From Arthonia radiata (lineage: Eukaryota; Ascomycota; Arthoniomycetes; Arthoniales; Arthoniaceae): DNA of 64,000 nucleotides. Both the position numbers and the translations under genes were made by a program. The stretch spans positions 1,934,480-1,998,479 of the forward strand of contig PSQN01000012.1 in assembly GCA_002989075.1 (NCBI GenBank). Reading direction: 5' to 3'. A model generated the notes under the pieces. That model did not search any database and was not told the DNA's origin. It worked only from the letters and a program-made list of their open reading frames with translations. Numbering within the stretch: the first letter of the stretch is position 1; each line of letters starts with the position of its first letter. Positions 26,861 through 37,263 of the stretch are shown in pieces.

Positions 26861-27400
26861 CGTAACTAACAATAAAGTTTAAGCTTAGTTCTACTGTCTT
26901 AAGATAGAGCCGATAAAGCCTCTCTAACTAATAAAGCGACGGGCAAGGCTTTTAGATAATATACTAAAGTAATGTAGACGGTAGTTAAGTAAGATTGTAT
27001 ATAAGTATAATACACTGTATAAGAACAGAGAATATATAGGCTTTTATAGAGTTTCTTTCTTTAACGCGGTAGTATCTTTAAAACTTCTCTTTAATTAAGA
27101 GTAGTTCTGCTGTACTTTGCTTTAATGCGTCGCTGTAAAATTTAAAAATTATAAGCGTTTAGAGTATCTCTCAGATTGTATCTTAATCTTTAGGCTATTA
27201 GTAGCGTTAAACGGCAGTAATCTTTAAATTAGGTATAGACAGCTGCTTTAATATATACTGTATGTCTAACTATAAAGTTAAAATAATTTTAGTTGCTATC
27301 CTGTATAATAACAATGCAAGCTAATGTTACAATTTAAGTCGGTTAAGTATACGCTGACATACTATATTAGATTTCTTAGGGTTAGGGTTTATCTCAACAG
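26861..27400. other. AT-rich left border of the GC island
   Basis: Heavily TA-biased DNA that gives way to balanced composition near 27400. No gene is recognised. It contains a short telomere-like motif at 27376-27389. Confidence 0.5.
27376..27389 (+). repeat. Short telomere-like motif
   Basis: TTAGGGTTAGGGTT, two full copies of the ascomycete telomere unit plus two bases, exactly at the edge between RIP-altered DNA and the GC island. It is short enough to be chance. Confidence 0.4.
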
Positions 27401-27529
27401 TTATAGATTTATGCTCGGTAGGGCCGACTGAGTAGGTACAGCAAGGCTTTAGGCATGACTTATATTACATTCCTTGACATTTCTCTCTAGACGCATGAAT
27501 TACTTGCCTTCACCAGGCCTCTTCAACGG

Positions 27530-27885
27530 TTATTGTGGTAAAGCTGAATTCGTCACGAGAAGCATGCAATATCTACTTGCGGAGTGCTCACACAATTTTT
27601 CAAGTCCAACATCGCCGCAATTGATGCAGGCACCGTGGAAGAGACGGGGATTGCCTTGCTTGTCGCCGGGATATGTCACACACTGTTGCCGCCGTCCAAT
27701 TTCTTTGCGCAACGATTGCAGGGATTGTTAGTATGCACCACACGATCCTCAGTCACAGACCTGAGGAAGCTCTCAACGTAGTCGGCGTATCGACGGAAGT
27801 CGAAGCTCATACGTTGCTTTGCAGGCAGCTCAATGTTGCTAGGAAGGTCGTCAAGGTGTTCAATGCTCGCAGCCTTATCGCTCAT
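27530..27885 (-). CDS. Small Cys-rich protein gene, split across two frames
   Basis: The first frame starts ATG at 27885 and runs 69 codons to a stop at 27676; it ends in NNPCNRCAKKLDGG with a Cys-x2-Cys pair at residues 56 and 59. A second frame, entered by a -1 shift, overlaps it at 27676-27712 and runs to a TAA at 27530, carrying QQCVTYPGDKQ, GACINCGD and LCEHS. The Cys pattern continues naturally across the two, so they look like one protein of about 117 residues with several Cys pairs, perhaps metal-binding. Possible causes are a one-base deletion in a gene turned pseudogene, a sequencing error, or true frameshifting; no classic slippery site was found. Family unknown. It lies downstream of, and on the same strand as, the zinc-finger gene. 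Confidence 0.45.
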
Positions 27886-28521
27886 ACGTTTAGTTGTATG
27901 GACAGTGTGCAGGTTGCGTTGAATTCGACGACAGGCGTGGTGAATGCGGTTTTTTGTGATATCCCTGTTGCCCTCATCTGCTGTGTTGCATTAGGTTTGT
28001 AATAGCAGCGACTAGAAATGCAGCACATACTAAGTTTATCAAAGTCAAAGTCCTTATGCTCATACCCACGACTTGAACGATGAGCCTTCCGAGGCGGATG
28101 ACTACTACTGCCACTAGGAAGACCAGACTGAGCTATTTTCACTTTCGCGGGAGGTATCATAGAAGACTGTAGACCAGCTTGGTAGCTGTAATGTACGCAC
28201 ATCAAAAACCAAGCTCCAGATCGTAGGAGTATAGATTGATGCCGGAAAGCGAAGGAGCAAGGAGCGAGGAGCAAGAGTATATAGGTAGCTGTCTCGTCTA
28301 GTAGTCCATGTTGAAAGCCCCAAAGAAAGCTCTTTATTATAAACAAGGCTCTTCTTAGCATACAACTGCTGCATCCTACAGATGTGTCAGGTGAAGTCAA
28401 GGGACTCGGATGCAGCTTTGGGTATGCGTATTATCACCGTTATTCTTCAAGGATGCTACATTACATACATTAGCTTCGGTGCCGCTCGCCGCTCGCTCAA
28501 CCCCAACTTGCAGGCCTCATA
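27886..28521. other. Intergenic stretch between the two - strand genes
   Basis: Balanced composition. A - strand open frame of 172 codons (27882-28400) runs through most of it and overlaps the ATG of the Cys-rich gene by four bases (ATGA). Its product is a mix of Leu- and Ser-rich segments without recognisable motif or convincing codon pattern, so I treat it as probable 3' untranslated and promoter DNA. Confidence 0.4.
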
Positions 28522-29940
28522 TTAACGCCTTACCCGCGCCTGACCAGGGGCGAAATCCTTCAATCCCAGTGTCATTGGTTCTTCACCCGGCTTTGGACCT
28601 GGCTTGATTATTGCATGACACCAAGCAACTTTCTTGTCGATGCAGTGATGCCATGTTTCACCACTGGAAGCCAGCGAGGAAGGAAAGGTGTCAAAGCCTT
28701 CGCACGAAACGAAACCGCGTGGGAATAGCTTTTGCATCAGACTGTGATCGATGTGGGCATTTACCTTTGGAGTCCAGTTCTCGCCAAGTTTTTCTTTATT
28801 CAGATTTTCGACACGCCCGTACAAACAAATCTTCACCGATGCTTGCCGAGCCTTGATGACCTTGTCGTCGGCACTCTCCTCTCGAAGCTGCTGTGCATAT
28901 ACTGCGGCGAGTACCTCTTTGTGGAAAACGGCGTTTCTGCTGCCATTGACGGAATTGCCGAAGCAGTGTGTGCTACAATGTTGCGCCATGTTATCTGGCC
29001 TATCAGTGATCGGCCTTCTGCGGCCCCTTGGACACATCCACTCGCCAAAGAAGTGCGCTACTGGGCAGCAGAACTTCTTCCTCACACTCAGGTCGTCGTG
29101 AACTCGGGCATGTCTCTTTAGATGTTCCCGTTGCCTAAATCTTTTCCCGCATAATCCGCCGTTGCCGTCGCTTCTGTCACAACAGTGTCGGCGAATTTCA
29201 GTGATCGACACGCCATTACTAGAGGCTGCTCGTGTGAGTTCACCGGCTGCCTTGCCAGCCACCCCTGGTCCAGAACGAGTTCTTTGGGCACTTCGTGGGT
29301 GTTTTCGGATATTGCTTCGTCCGCTGCCAGTCCCAAACCACCTGAGAGAACGCTCCAGAAGAGGAAATCGAGCATCTGATGACTGTCGAGATCTTCGCAA
29401 AGGTGCATGCATCGGCGGCTCTGGTGTCGAGGCTAGCAATGCAGAAGGGACATAAGGATAGGGTCGGGGTCGTGACTCATTCCTTGGGATAATGGAGACA
29501 GCTACGTTGGATCGATCGTGGCCGTCTATACAATCGGAAAGTCCATAGGCTTGAGCCACAGATGTAGGAAGGTGAACGTCCGCGAAGTCCAAGTCAGGTT
29601 GACTGGCGAAGACCGCGTGTGGTGCAAAGCTAGGCGATCGCACATCGAGGTCGTGGAGGGACGGCTCAGTGAAGTAAGTCGTTGAGCTGATGAGTTCCTG
29701 GGTCGATACGTATGACGCGTTGGATGCAGGTGGTGTGAGCGACCAACGACCATTCAGCTCATCTGGTACCGCTGTGTCCAGTGCGGTCGGGAAACCCCAT
29801 GTATTCAAACCTGCTACGGGGAACGATAGCTCAGAAGCGACTCCTGCGAGGAAGCCGTCGGCGAAGTCTGGTTGATATACTTCTAAGGCTTGCTCTGCGG
29901 CACCGTCTGGAGGGTCATAGATGGGACAGAGAAGATCCAT
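28522..29940 (-). CDS. C2H2 zinc-finger protein, probable transcription factor
   Basis: A 472-residue open frame without visible intron, from ATG at 29940 to TAA at 28522. Residues 1-240 are low in predicted structure and rich in Ser, Pro and acidic segments (DLDFADVHLP), as in activation regions. Finger 1 spans residues 254-281: Cys264 with X12-His277-X3-His281 in CGKRFRQREHLKRHARVH, its partner Cys254 lying unusually far upstream (X9). Finger 2 spans about 291-325: Cys291 or 292, Cys303, then DRPDNMAQHCSTH with His321 and His325. The EHLKRH and DNMAQH helices resemble paired fingers of ascomycete C2H2 regulators that bind DNA in the nucleus. The C-terminal 140 residues are unrecognised. The target genes cannot be told. 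Normal base use shows it has escaped RIP. Confidence 0.8.
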   Translation of the reverse strand: MDLLCPIYDPPDGAAEQALEVYQPDFADGFLAGVASELSFPVAGLNTWGFPTALDTAVPDELNGRWSLTPPASNASYVSTQELISSTTYFTEPSLHDLDVRSPSFAPHAVFASQPDLDFADVHLPTSVAQAYGLSDCIDGHDRSNVAVSIIPRNESRPRPYPYVPSALLASTPEPPMHAPLRRSRQSSDARFPLLERSLRWFGTGSGRSNIRKHPRSAQRTRSGPGVAGKAAGELTRAASSNGVSITEIRRHCCDRSDGNGGLCGKRFRQREHLKRHARVHDDLSVRKKFCCPVAHFFGEWMCPRGRRRPITDRPDNMAQHCSTHCFGNSVNGSRNAVFHKEVLAAVYAQQLREESADDKVIKARQASVKICLYGRVENLNKEKLGENWTPKVNAHIDHSLMQKLFPRGFVSCEGFDTFPSSLASSGETWHHCIDKKVAWCHAIIKPGPKPGEEPMTLGLKDFAPGQARVRR

Positions 29941-30034
29941 CTGAACGCTTTGAGACAGAGTCGAAAGGCAAAAGGGGGATGACTACTTCACAATCAATTT
30001 GACCGTGCGTTGCTCCAGACAACAGGCCTCGAAG

Positions 30035-30042
30035 CTATATAG
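30035..30042 (-). promoter_or_regulatory. TATA-like element upstream of the zinc-finger gene
   Basis: CTATATAG lies about 95 bases before the ATG at 29940. Between it and the ATG, the gene strand has a pyrimidine-rich run, common before start codons in filamentous fungi. Assignment is by position and sequence only. Confidence 0.3.
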
Positions 30043-30298
30043 TATCGAGCGTGCCTTCCTGGTCCCAAACAGTTGAGCGGACAGCAAAGCTGCAATAATG
30101 TTGCTAGGAGAGTGTGCTTTTCTGCAAGATGCACCTCTCCGAAGGGAGCCAACTGATCTCATCCCCTTGCGGTCGGCTTTGCACGGAATGTACAGAATCA
30201 CAACGGTGAATGCTACTTGGATCGATTGTTTGTGATCGCTCCTTGATCTAGGCGGCTCAAGTGGCACGATAAGCAAGCCATGCCTTTCGCCCACGTAG

Positions 30299-30655
30299 CA
30301 GAAGTCCTTCGTTCTAGAGGATTCATTCGTTGCTGATCACATATCAGCATTCCATCTCCCCCACACAGGGAGCACATCTCGGCACCGAGCATACTTTGAT
30401 TTGGTAGTCGAGGATCCATTGCCAGTGCTATGCCTCATTGCTGTTTTGTGGCGTGCGGTAGGTCTCCCCACGATACAGCATCGATGGATGCAGCCTCGAT
30501 ATCAAGATGGACTTGCGAAGTTGATCGAAGTTCAAGAGAAGCGTCACGCAAGAGAACACGCACCTGAAGGCTGCTTCACAGATTGTTTCTGCCGAACGAT
30601 GCTCCACATTGAAGATCTTTCGAGCCCTTTCCATAGCGACAAAGCTGTGTTCTAG
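30299..30655 (+). CDS. Possible exon of a hypothetical gene
   Basis: An open frame of 118 codons follows an in-frame TAG at 30296-30298 and ends at TAG 30653-30655. It has no ATG near its start, so a real gene would need an upstream exon joined at an acceptor such as the CGTAG at 30294-30298. The middle (GLAKLIEVQEKRHAREH) looks helical and is followed by a small Cys cluster (CFTDCFCRTM). No family is recognised. It may be chance in GC-balanced DNA. Confidence 0.25.
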   Translation, partial: QKSFVLEDSFVADHISAFHLPHTGSTSRHRAYFDLVVEDPLPVLCLIAVLWRAVGLPTIQHRWMQPRYQDGLAKLIEVQEKRHAREHAPEGCFTDCFCRTMLHIEDLSSPFHSDKAVF

Positions 30656-30812
30656 ATAGCCTAGTGGCGCACAGGGACGATCGTGTAGACGATCCCACTG
30701 TCAAGCTACCTACCCGACTACTCGAGGACGACCCGGATGTGACACACACACTATTCAGAAGCATTGAATTAGCACCAAACATTGCTAGTTCTGGCTGTGC
30801 TAGTCTTTCCAC

Positions 30813-31034
30813 ATGGTGAACGTGGAGGTTGGAAGCCGTCTAGGCATGCGCGTACGTCGCGTCCTCTGCTGCGAACTGGTGGCCGAAGCAGAAGCTTTTG
30901 CCAAGGAGCAAGGGATAGAAGTACGCCGCGCCCCACTTGTTTCAGGAGGGTACCACAAGGATCGTCGCGACGGCCGTCATAGGCATTCCAAATGTAAACA
31001 ATACGAATGGTGCGACCCGGACGGGTGGTCATAG
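30813..31034 (+). CDS. Hypothetical 73-residue protein
   Basis: ATG at 30813 follows an in-frame stop. The product is basic, with a helical EAEAFAKEQGIEVRRAP stretch and a C-terminal part rich in Gly, His, Arg and Lys (GGYHKDRRDGRHRHSK) ending in EWCDPDGWS. Codon use looks coding, but two other frames are also open here because the DNA is GC-rich, which weakens the call. It could be the last exon of a gene that includes the frame at 30299-30655. No family is recognised. Confidence 0.33.
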   Translation: MVNVEVGSRLGMRVRRVLCCELVAEAEAFAKEQGIEVRRAPLVSGGYHKDRRDGRHRHSKCKQYEWCDPDGWS

Positions 31035-31620
31035 GAGATCCTCAGAGACTGGTTCCTGTCTGGCGCGCGATCCTTGAGTCTGGCGCCCGACACGGCCCTA
31101 ATAGATGAAGGCCTTGCGTGACGCGCATTAAGACGTTAAACATCTTCTGCCATTCCCAGAGCTTCACGCAGATGATTGCATCATTCTCATAGCTAGAGAA
31201 CGAATCCACAGTGCCTGCGGTAGACTGCCACGATGCTGCACTTGTCGCTAACGCGGGACGCCGTCGAAGCCACAAGACACTCTACCGGGGTCTTTCGTGG
31301 ATCGTGCCATATCGCAGGGACGCCCTCGGTGGGTACGTGAGCTCGCTCTATCGCATCAACCGTCCACGATAATAAATCTGAGAGCGCGCGAGGGGGCGCT
31401 GAACAGTTGAAGACAACTACGAGCAATAACTACAGCGACCACCTCCACGATCGTACTAAGAGCCGTGTCTGGCGGCACATCTTAGCTATGAGCTTGCTCC
31501 GTGTAATGCGTAATTCCTTAAGACCAGACAACGCGATGGGCGGCTAAGATAGTCCCGCGATCTGGCAGCGACGAGGAGCCTATCCGCTACCTTATTGGAG
31601 ATAGCATAGGTATCGTACGA
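31035..31620. other. Right part of the GC island, no clear gene
   Basis: Balanced to GC-rich DNA. A - strand frame at 31193-31426 (77 codons, TTG start) reads plausibly as protein (LSWTVDAIERAHV) but has no ATG, motif or neighbour to support it. Confidence 0.4.
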
Positions 31621-32210
31621 AGAGTGCAAATGTGGTGCAGCCTCGACACTATTGTATCATTTCGTACTCGTGTCACAAGTTTATTAACCTATACTATAGC
31701 CACAATCTTGAGTGAGAAGTATAGCTTTAAGTCTCATCGCAAGCACTTACTGTACCCCTTTTACGATAGCGTTATAAAGCTCTCTTGCCGGGCTTCCTGT
31801 ATAGGCAGCTGTTCGGTAATTACTATTTGGCGTCTAAGTTACCTAGTATTAATATTTGTAAAGTCGCTGTTTCATGCTACTTTATCTGAATCTCCTTTGG
31901 TATTACGATCCTTAGCAGAGTAATAAGCCTGCTTATTTCTGTATATTACCCTTTTTAATTGTTTCTATCTCTTTGAATATGCTCTATTAGCGAATAGGTA
32001 GGAGCCTCCGTTGTTCTAGATATAGTTTCTAACTACAATTTAAAGGGCCGTTAGTGTATCTTTTTAGAACTTTATATACGCTTTATAGAGTAAATAATTC
32101 TATTTTAAATATTAGTAGAAGAGAAAAGATCGAGTAGTATAGATTTGTACATTATAAGTAGTCTATAGGGTCTTAGGCGCTCTAATACGGTAACTTCTAT
32201 ACTTTGTTAT
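31621..32210. other. Transition zone, moderately RIP-altered
   Basis: Composition slides from balanced to TA-rich over about 500 bases. A + strand frame of 99 codons (31624-31923) is open, but its product shows no motif. The opposite strand keeps a basic piece KPGKRAL near 31780-31800 that hints at decayed coding DNA. No family is recognised. Confidence 0.4.
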
Positions 32211-32717
32211 TGTTGGAAATTAACTAACTAGCTGGTTAGCCGGAACCCCTAGGGGCCCGGAGTATCGGATAGGTCCTACCAGCTGTCTCGGCCTAGAATA
32301 GAACAAGCCTTTTACCTAAAGGGTCGGGTCTAGTGGCCCGGGCCTAGAACAAAAAAGAGTATTATACGACCCGTCCTAGACAGCTGGCCCGTAGTTTAAG
32401 ACAATACAAAATAGACTTAAAGACTAACAGTTTTAGATAGACAGAATTACTGTCTTATGCGGTAAGTTACAGGTTATTTAATCTCTATTAAAAGAACAGA
32501 TATCTAGTAAGTCCTATACAGGCCGCTAAACTTAGATATATAAGCTAGAATCTCTCTAGAGAATTCTAGCTAACAAGATAGACAATATAACAACAGCTTC
32601 TCCTTGCTACTAAGTATTGTACCTATACTAAGCCTAAGTATTGTATTAGTCTTAAGCTAGTCTCGTCTTCCTACTCTTTGTAGTAGTATTCTTCTTCTTC
32701 TCTGTACCTCTTTAACA
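32211..32717 (+). repeat. 5' LTR of Copia-2
   Basis: 507 bp, beginning TGTTGGAAATTAACTAAC and ending CTTTAACA. It retains more GC than the LTRs of Copia-1. No partner LTR is present. Confidence 0.92.
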
Positions 32718-35700
32718 AGTTATAAGCCTAAGTTAGCATCAATACCTTTTAAATTTTCTTTTTAGAAAATATTTTCCCTACGACACCTATCGATACCTCC
32801 GAACGATCTTATTACCAATCGACTCTAAATTTTTAGCTCAATTTAACTATTAGAACAGAATTTCCTTTTTTTTCGGAAATTTTTGACTATATATTTGGCT
32901 ATAAACTCCTCTTATAAGATTTCTAAACTTAAGGGCTCAACTAATTAAGACATTTGGTCGATTCGAATAGAGGCCCTTTTAACTAAAAAGGGCTACAGTA
33001 ATGTTATAATCCCCTTTTCTGGCTATTTAGCTAGAGATATTACCGAAGCTAGCCGCTAAAAACAGTCAATAAGGGTAGCAGCCCTTATTCGACTAACTCT
33101 AGAGAACGGTCCCCTTATTTAAACAAAGGAGATTTATAACTCTCTAGAGCTTTAAAATAGCCTAAAAAGGTTATACGAATCGAAAGATTTTAGTTTCGAG
33201 TTTCTAATTTATAAGGAGCTCTTTAGCACTATACTTAGTAAGATAAAAAACCTTAAGCTTTACCTTGCTAAAATTAAACAATTAACGGACGATTTAGTAA
33301 CCCGAGGACTAGTACTACCCAACAAGGTGGTAGCTGCCTACGTTCTTTACAATCTAACCTCTGAATACGAGTACATAGTAGCTATTATTAGCTAAAGCTA
33401 TTGACAAACGACTAGCGATATAAGCCTACAGAACTTATTTAGTTAACTTATAGACGAGTCTCGCCGAATCCGCGGTAGTACCCTAGCAGAAAAGGTTTTT
33501 ACTGTAATAAACAATAAATCGACGCAAAGGACCGGAGAAAAATTAAAATCTCTAAGTAAAAACCAAGAAAAATGCTCCTTTTGTAACAAAAAGGGGCATA
33601 AACCGGCAACTTGTTGGAAAAAATACCCAAATCTCCGGCTAAATTCTAACAAAAGCTCTAAAAACACCGATTTTTTAATATTTTCTGTATATAGTTCCGA
33701 CCTACAAGAAGAACAATGCTTTATAGTATTACTAGACAGAGTCAATCACTCTACTAATTTTTAAATCCTTGATATAGGCTTAATAAGCTATATTTACTCG
33801 AACATTAACCTTCTAACGGATATTCGGCTAACTAACTAGATTATTTGTTAAGGAGGAGAAAAGTTAATCCGAGCCTTTTAAATAGACAAAGCAAAACTGT
33901 TCTTTAAGAATAAAATAATTGTTCTAGATAAAGTTTTATTTGTTAAAAAATTTAGAATTAACCTTCTAAGCTTTAATAAGCTTAAAAAGAGAGGAGGTAA
34001 GGTAACTCTTAGCTAAAACAAGCTAAAAGTTAATTGAGCCGGACAACTAACTACCGAGGGGCGGTATATTGACGGTCTAATAGTAATAGAAGCTCAGACT
34101 ATTAATACAGTCCGATCTCTTTATACTATTTCTTCGAAAACTAACCTTTAGTATCAATAAATAGGATATATAGACAAAAACGCTTTAAAACAGCTCAAAA
34201 AGGTTGCCCTAGGAACAGATTATTTGGACAAATCGAGAGATAATTACTAAATTTGCTTCGAAGTAAAGGCAACGGCTAAAGTTAGCTAAGAAACTCCAGA
34301 CGAATCGGCTAATTATTTAGAAAAAGTCTACTTAAATATTTACGGGCTAATTATACCGCAAACCCCTTCTAAAGGTTAATTATTTACTAGCTTTATAGAC
34401 AATAAAACTCGGTATACGACTACCGAGGTACTATAGTCTAAAGACTAGATTTTTGATATACTATCTACTTATATTACTTAAAAAGAAACGCAGTCTGAGC
34501 ATCCTTTTAAAAGATTATACTTAAACAACGCAAAAGAATACCGGAAAGGTTAAGTAAAACAGCTTCTAGAACAAAAAGAAGCTATTCTAACGATATCTGT
34601 ACTATATACTTTTTAGTAAAACGGACGAGCCGAACGCTTTAACTAAACAATTGTTAGTAAAGTTCGAGCAATACTTTATATCGCCGGGCTATTCTAGATA
34701 TATTGGGGTAAAGCGCTAAAAGTAGCTATCTATATTTATAACAGGACTCCTTATACCAGATTACTGGGGTTTATTACCCCGTACGAAGCAAAATACGGCA
34801 AAAAACTAGATATTAGTACTATTAAAATTTAAAGCTTAGTTACTTATCTTAAAGAATCTAAACTAAAAAAACTAGACGCTAGAGCAACTATCTATATTCT
34901 AATAGACTATAGATTAAACTAATATAAGCTCTTAGACCCCAATAGCTAGAAAGTTTACTAAGAGAGAGACGTCTACGTCTAAAAAGAAAAATTTATTTGA
35001 GACCTACGGAGATCTACGGTTAATTAATTAACCAAGAGTATTTCTAAAGAGCTTAAAGAATAACTAGAAGTCGAGTTTAAAAACAAGCTATATTTAACCG
35101 CTAAATCTTAAGATAATAGGAAGGTACCTCTTAATAATAAAGGGAGTTCTCTATATAAGAAATAGTATACCCCCCCTATATCTTAATAACTAGCGGACGA
35201 ATCTAAATAAGAACTATACTAAACTAGAGCTCTAAACGAGTTTAACCTTCCTATCGAGTTAGATTACAGAAGTACTAAAGACCCCGGCCGGGTAGACACC
35301 GATTACGCTCAGAAAATAGATTTTATATACAAAAACGCCGATAAAAATTAATTTAACGAGTTTTATAATAACCTAGAACAATACGCCGAGTAGGCCTTAG
35401 TCGCAGTTACTAAAGAGCCTAATAACTTAAAAGAAATAAGAGTATTTAAGAATTAGCCTTCTTAGCTAGATACAATATAGTCGGAGCTTAAAGAGCTAGC
35501 TAACTAAGAAACTTAGATATTAACCGAGCTGCTGCCAGGTAGAAAGACGCTAAAAGGGCGCTAAGTACCGAAGATTAAGTATTCTCTGAAGAGCGAGTTA
35601 ATTTTTAAAGCCCGCTAGGTAGCTAAGGGCTGCTAGCAAAGACCCAACCTTAATTTTACAGAGACCTTTATAAATATAGTAAATTTAATTATCTATCGGC

Positions 35701-36791
35701 TTATACTAGCTTTAGCAGCAGAAAAAGACTAGAAAATAAAGCAATAGAACGTAAAATTAGCTTATTCTAACGTAAAGTTAGACAAGATTGTTTATATTAA
35801 GTAACTAACTAGTTTATCTAATAGAACTAATAAAGTTTATTAAATAAAGAAGGCTCTTTACGGTCTAAAATAGGCCGGCCGACAGTAGAAAGCCTATCTT
35901 TAAGAATTACTAAGGAGAATAGGTTTTAAACCTCTAGTATCTAATTAGTTAGTTTATATTTAAAGAATTAGAAAGCAGGCAATTTTAATTGTCTATATAG
36001 ACAATATATTAGCTATATCCGATTTTACCGAAACAATCTCTGGAATCTATTAAAAACTAAATAAGACTCTTATAGTTAAGGACTTAGAAGACGTTAGTAA
36101 GTTCCTAGGAATTAAAATTACTCAAGATCGCCTAGCGAAAACAATTTGCCTAGACCAGTCGACTTATTTAGCTAAAATTTTAACTAAATACTCGAAGAAA
36201 AACGGCCGAATACCCGGAAAAATACCGCAACCCGTCGGCTTAAAATTAACATTGAATTCTAGTTAAGCTAGCAGTACTAATATTTCTAATTATTAGCAAC
36301 AAATTGGGTCAATTTTATATCTAATAACAAAGACAAGACCTGATATTGCCTTTACAACTAGCCTACTAGCCCGGTACATATTAAATTCTAGTAAGGAGTA
36401 CTAGAGAGTTTTAAGTAGCCTTTAGGCTTACTTAGATAAAACTCCTAACCTTAGCCTTTACTATAAATCTCCCTTAATAGACGGTATAACCGGCTATTGT
36501 AACGTAAATTGGGGGGGGGACCTCGGCACTAGAAGATCGACTACCGGCTATATCTTTCTACTCAGAAACGGAGCCCTTAGCTAAAATTTAAAGCTATAAA
36601 AAATGGTCGCCTTAAGCTCTTATAAGGCCGAATATATAGTTCTTAAAGAAGTTATAAAGAAACAGTTATTTATCCGATCAATTGCTATCAAACTATCCGG
36701 AATTTTTAAAGAAAATTCGATTACTACCGTTTTAGCGGGTACTTTTAAAAAGTCTGCGGATAAAAAGACTCGGCGGGCTCCAACGTACTAG
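32211..36791 (+). mobile_element. Copia-2, Ty1/Copia element lacking its 3' end
   Basis: Same family and orientation as Copia-1. The 5' LTR is followed by gag, integrase, reverse transcriptase and RNase H remnants in order; the gag zinc knuckle is near 33571-33612. Similarity to the other copies stops at about 36787-36791, in the segment after RNase H, where the LTR of Gypsy-2 begins. The last roughly 0.8 kb and the 3' LTR are not found on the far side of Gypsy-2. It is one of the less altered copies but is broken in many places. Confidence 0.9.
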
Positions 36792-37263
36792 TGTAACGCC
36801 GGTCGCTGGGAGGACCGAACTAAGGCTCACTTGCCTTGTATACTTGTCGACCTTGGTGGTGGGTGTCCCGTGTGCTAGAGACTAAAAGACAGGAGAGGCG
36901 AGACAGATTACAGAGGGTGAGAGGGGCTTAACTAAAGTAGACAGAAGGTGAAGCACGTTACCTAAATATAGTTAAAGAACTTGTATTTAGATGTTAAGTT
37001 AACAGACTAAAGTCTATTCTAAGGTCGACCATTAGTCTAGCTATATAATCTAAGGTACATAGGGAAGTTCCTCTATGTCCGTTAATCTCGACAATGCTTA
37101 TATCGGGTTTGTAAGGAACGTAGGCTCTTATAGCTGTCTTGTCCGATAATGCCTACGGCGGGTTAGTAGGCTTAGTCGGGAATGATGCTGGTAGGGCTAA
37201 GATAACTGGCGGTGGTTAATACTTGGGTGCACGCTAGGCCGTCTGGGGCTGGTGCTCGTAACA
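36792..37263 (-). repeat. 3' LTR of Gypsy-2
   Basis: 472 bp, aligned in full with 43347-43818. The differences are almost all transitions, as RIP gives, so they do not date the insertion. Confidence 0.92.

Larger units (their letters stand above)
27401..31600. other. GC-balanced island in RIP-altered DNA
   Basis: About 4.2 kb in which CpA, TpG and all codon types are normal, against tens of kilobases of TA-rich DNA on both sides. No repeat of any part of it is seen in the window, so it fits single-copy DNA that RIP left alone. It carries one convincing protein gene (28522-29940) and a few smaller candidates. Both borders are sharp to within a few hundred bases, with a milder gradient on the right. 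Confidence 0.85.

Noticed and set aside
27474-28002. Overlapping + strand open frames of 60-109 codons
   Set aside because: They lie opposite the Cys-rich gene and its flank, have no motif, and overlap each other in different frames.
28114-28374. A - strand frame of 86 codons
   Set aside because: Overlaps another open frame of equal quality in untranslated-looking DNA; no support.
28410-29875. Several + and - strand frames of 60-129 codons
   Set aside because: All are shadows of the 472-residue zinc-finger gene in other frames; none shows a motif.
29983-30294. A - strand frame of 103 codons just upstream of the zinc-finger gene
   Set aside because: Product is unstructured and without motif; the region fits a promoter and 5' leader better.
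30401-31032. Other short frames opposite or overlapping the two + strand candidates
   Set aside because: Open by chance in GC-rich DNA; weaker in composition than the frames kept.
31624-31923. A + strand frame of 99 codons at the island edge
   Set aside because: Lies in partly RIP-altered DNA and has no motif; noted only as part of the transition zone.
33443-33745. A - strand frame of 100 codons
   Set aside because: Lies antisense to the gag end of Copia-2, including its zinc knuckle.
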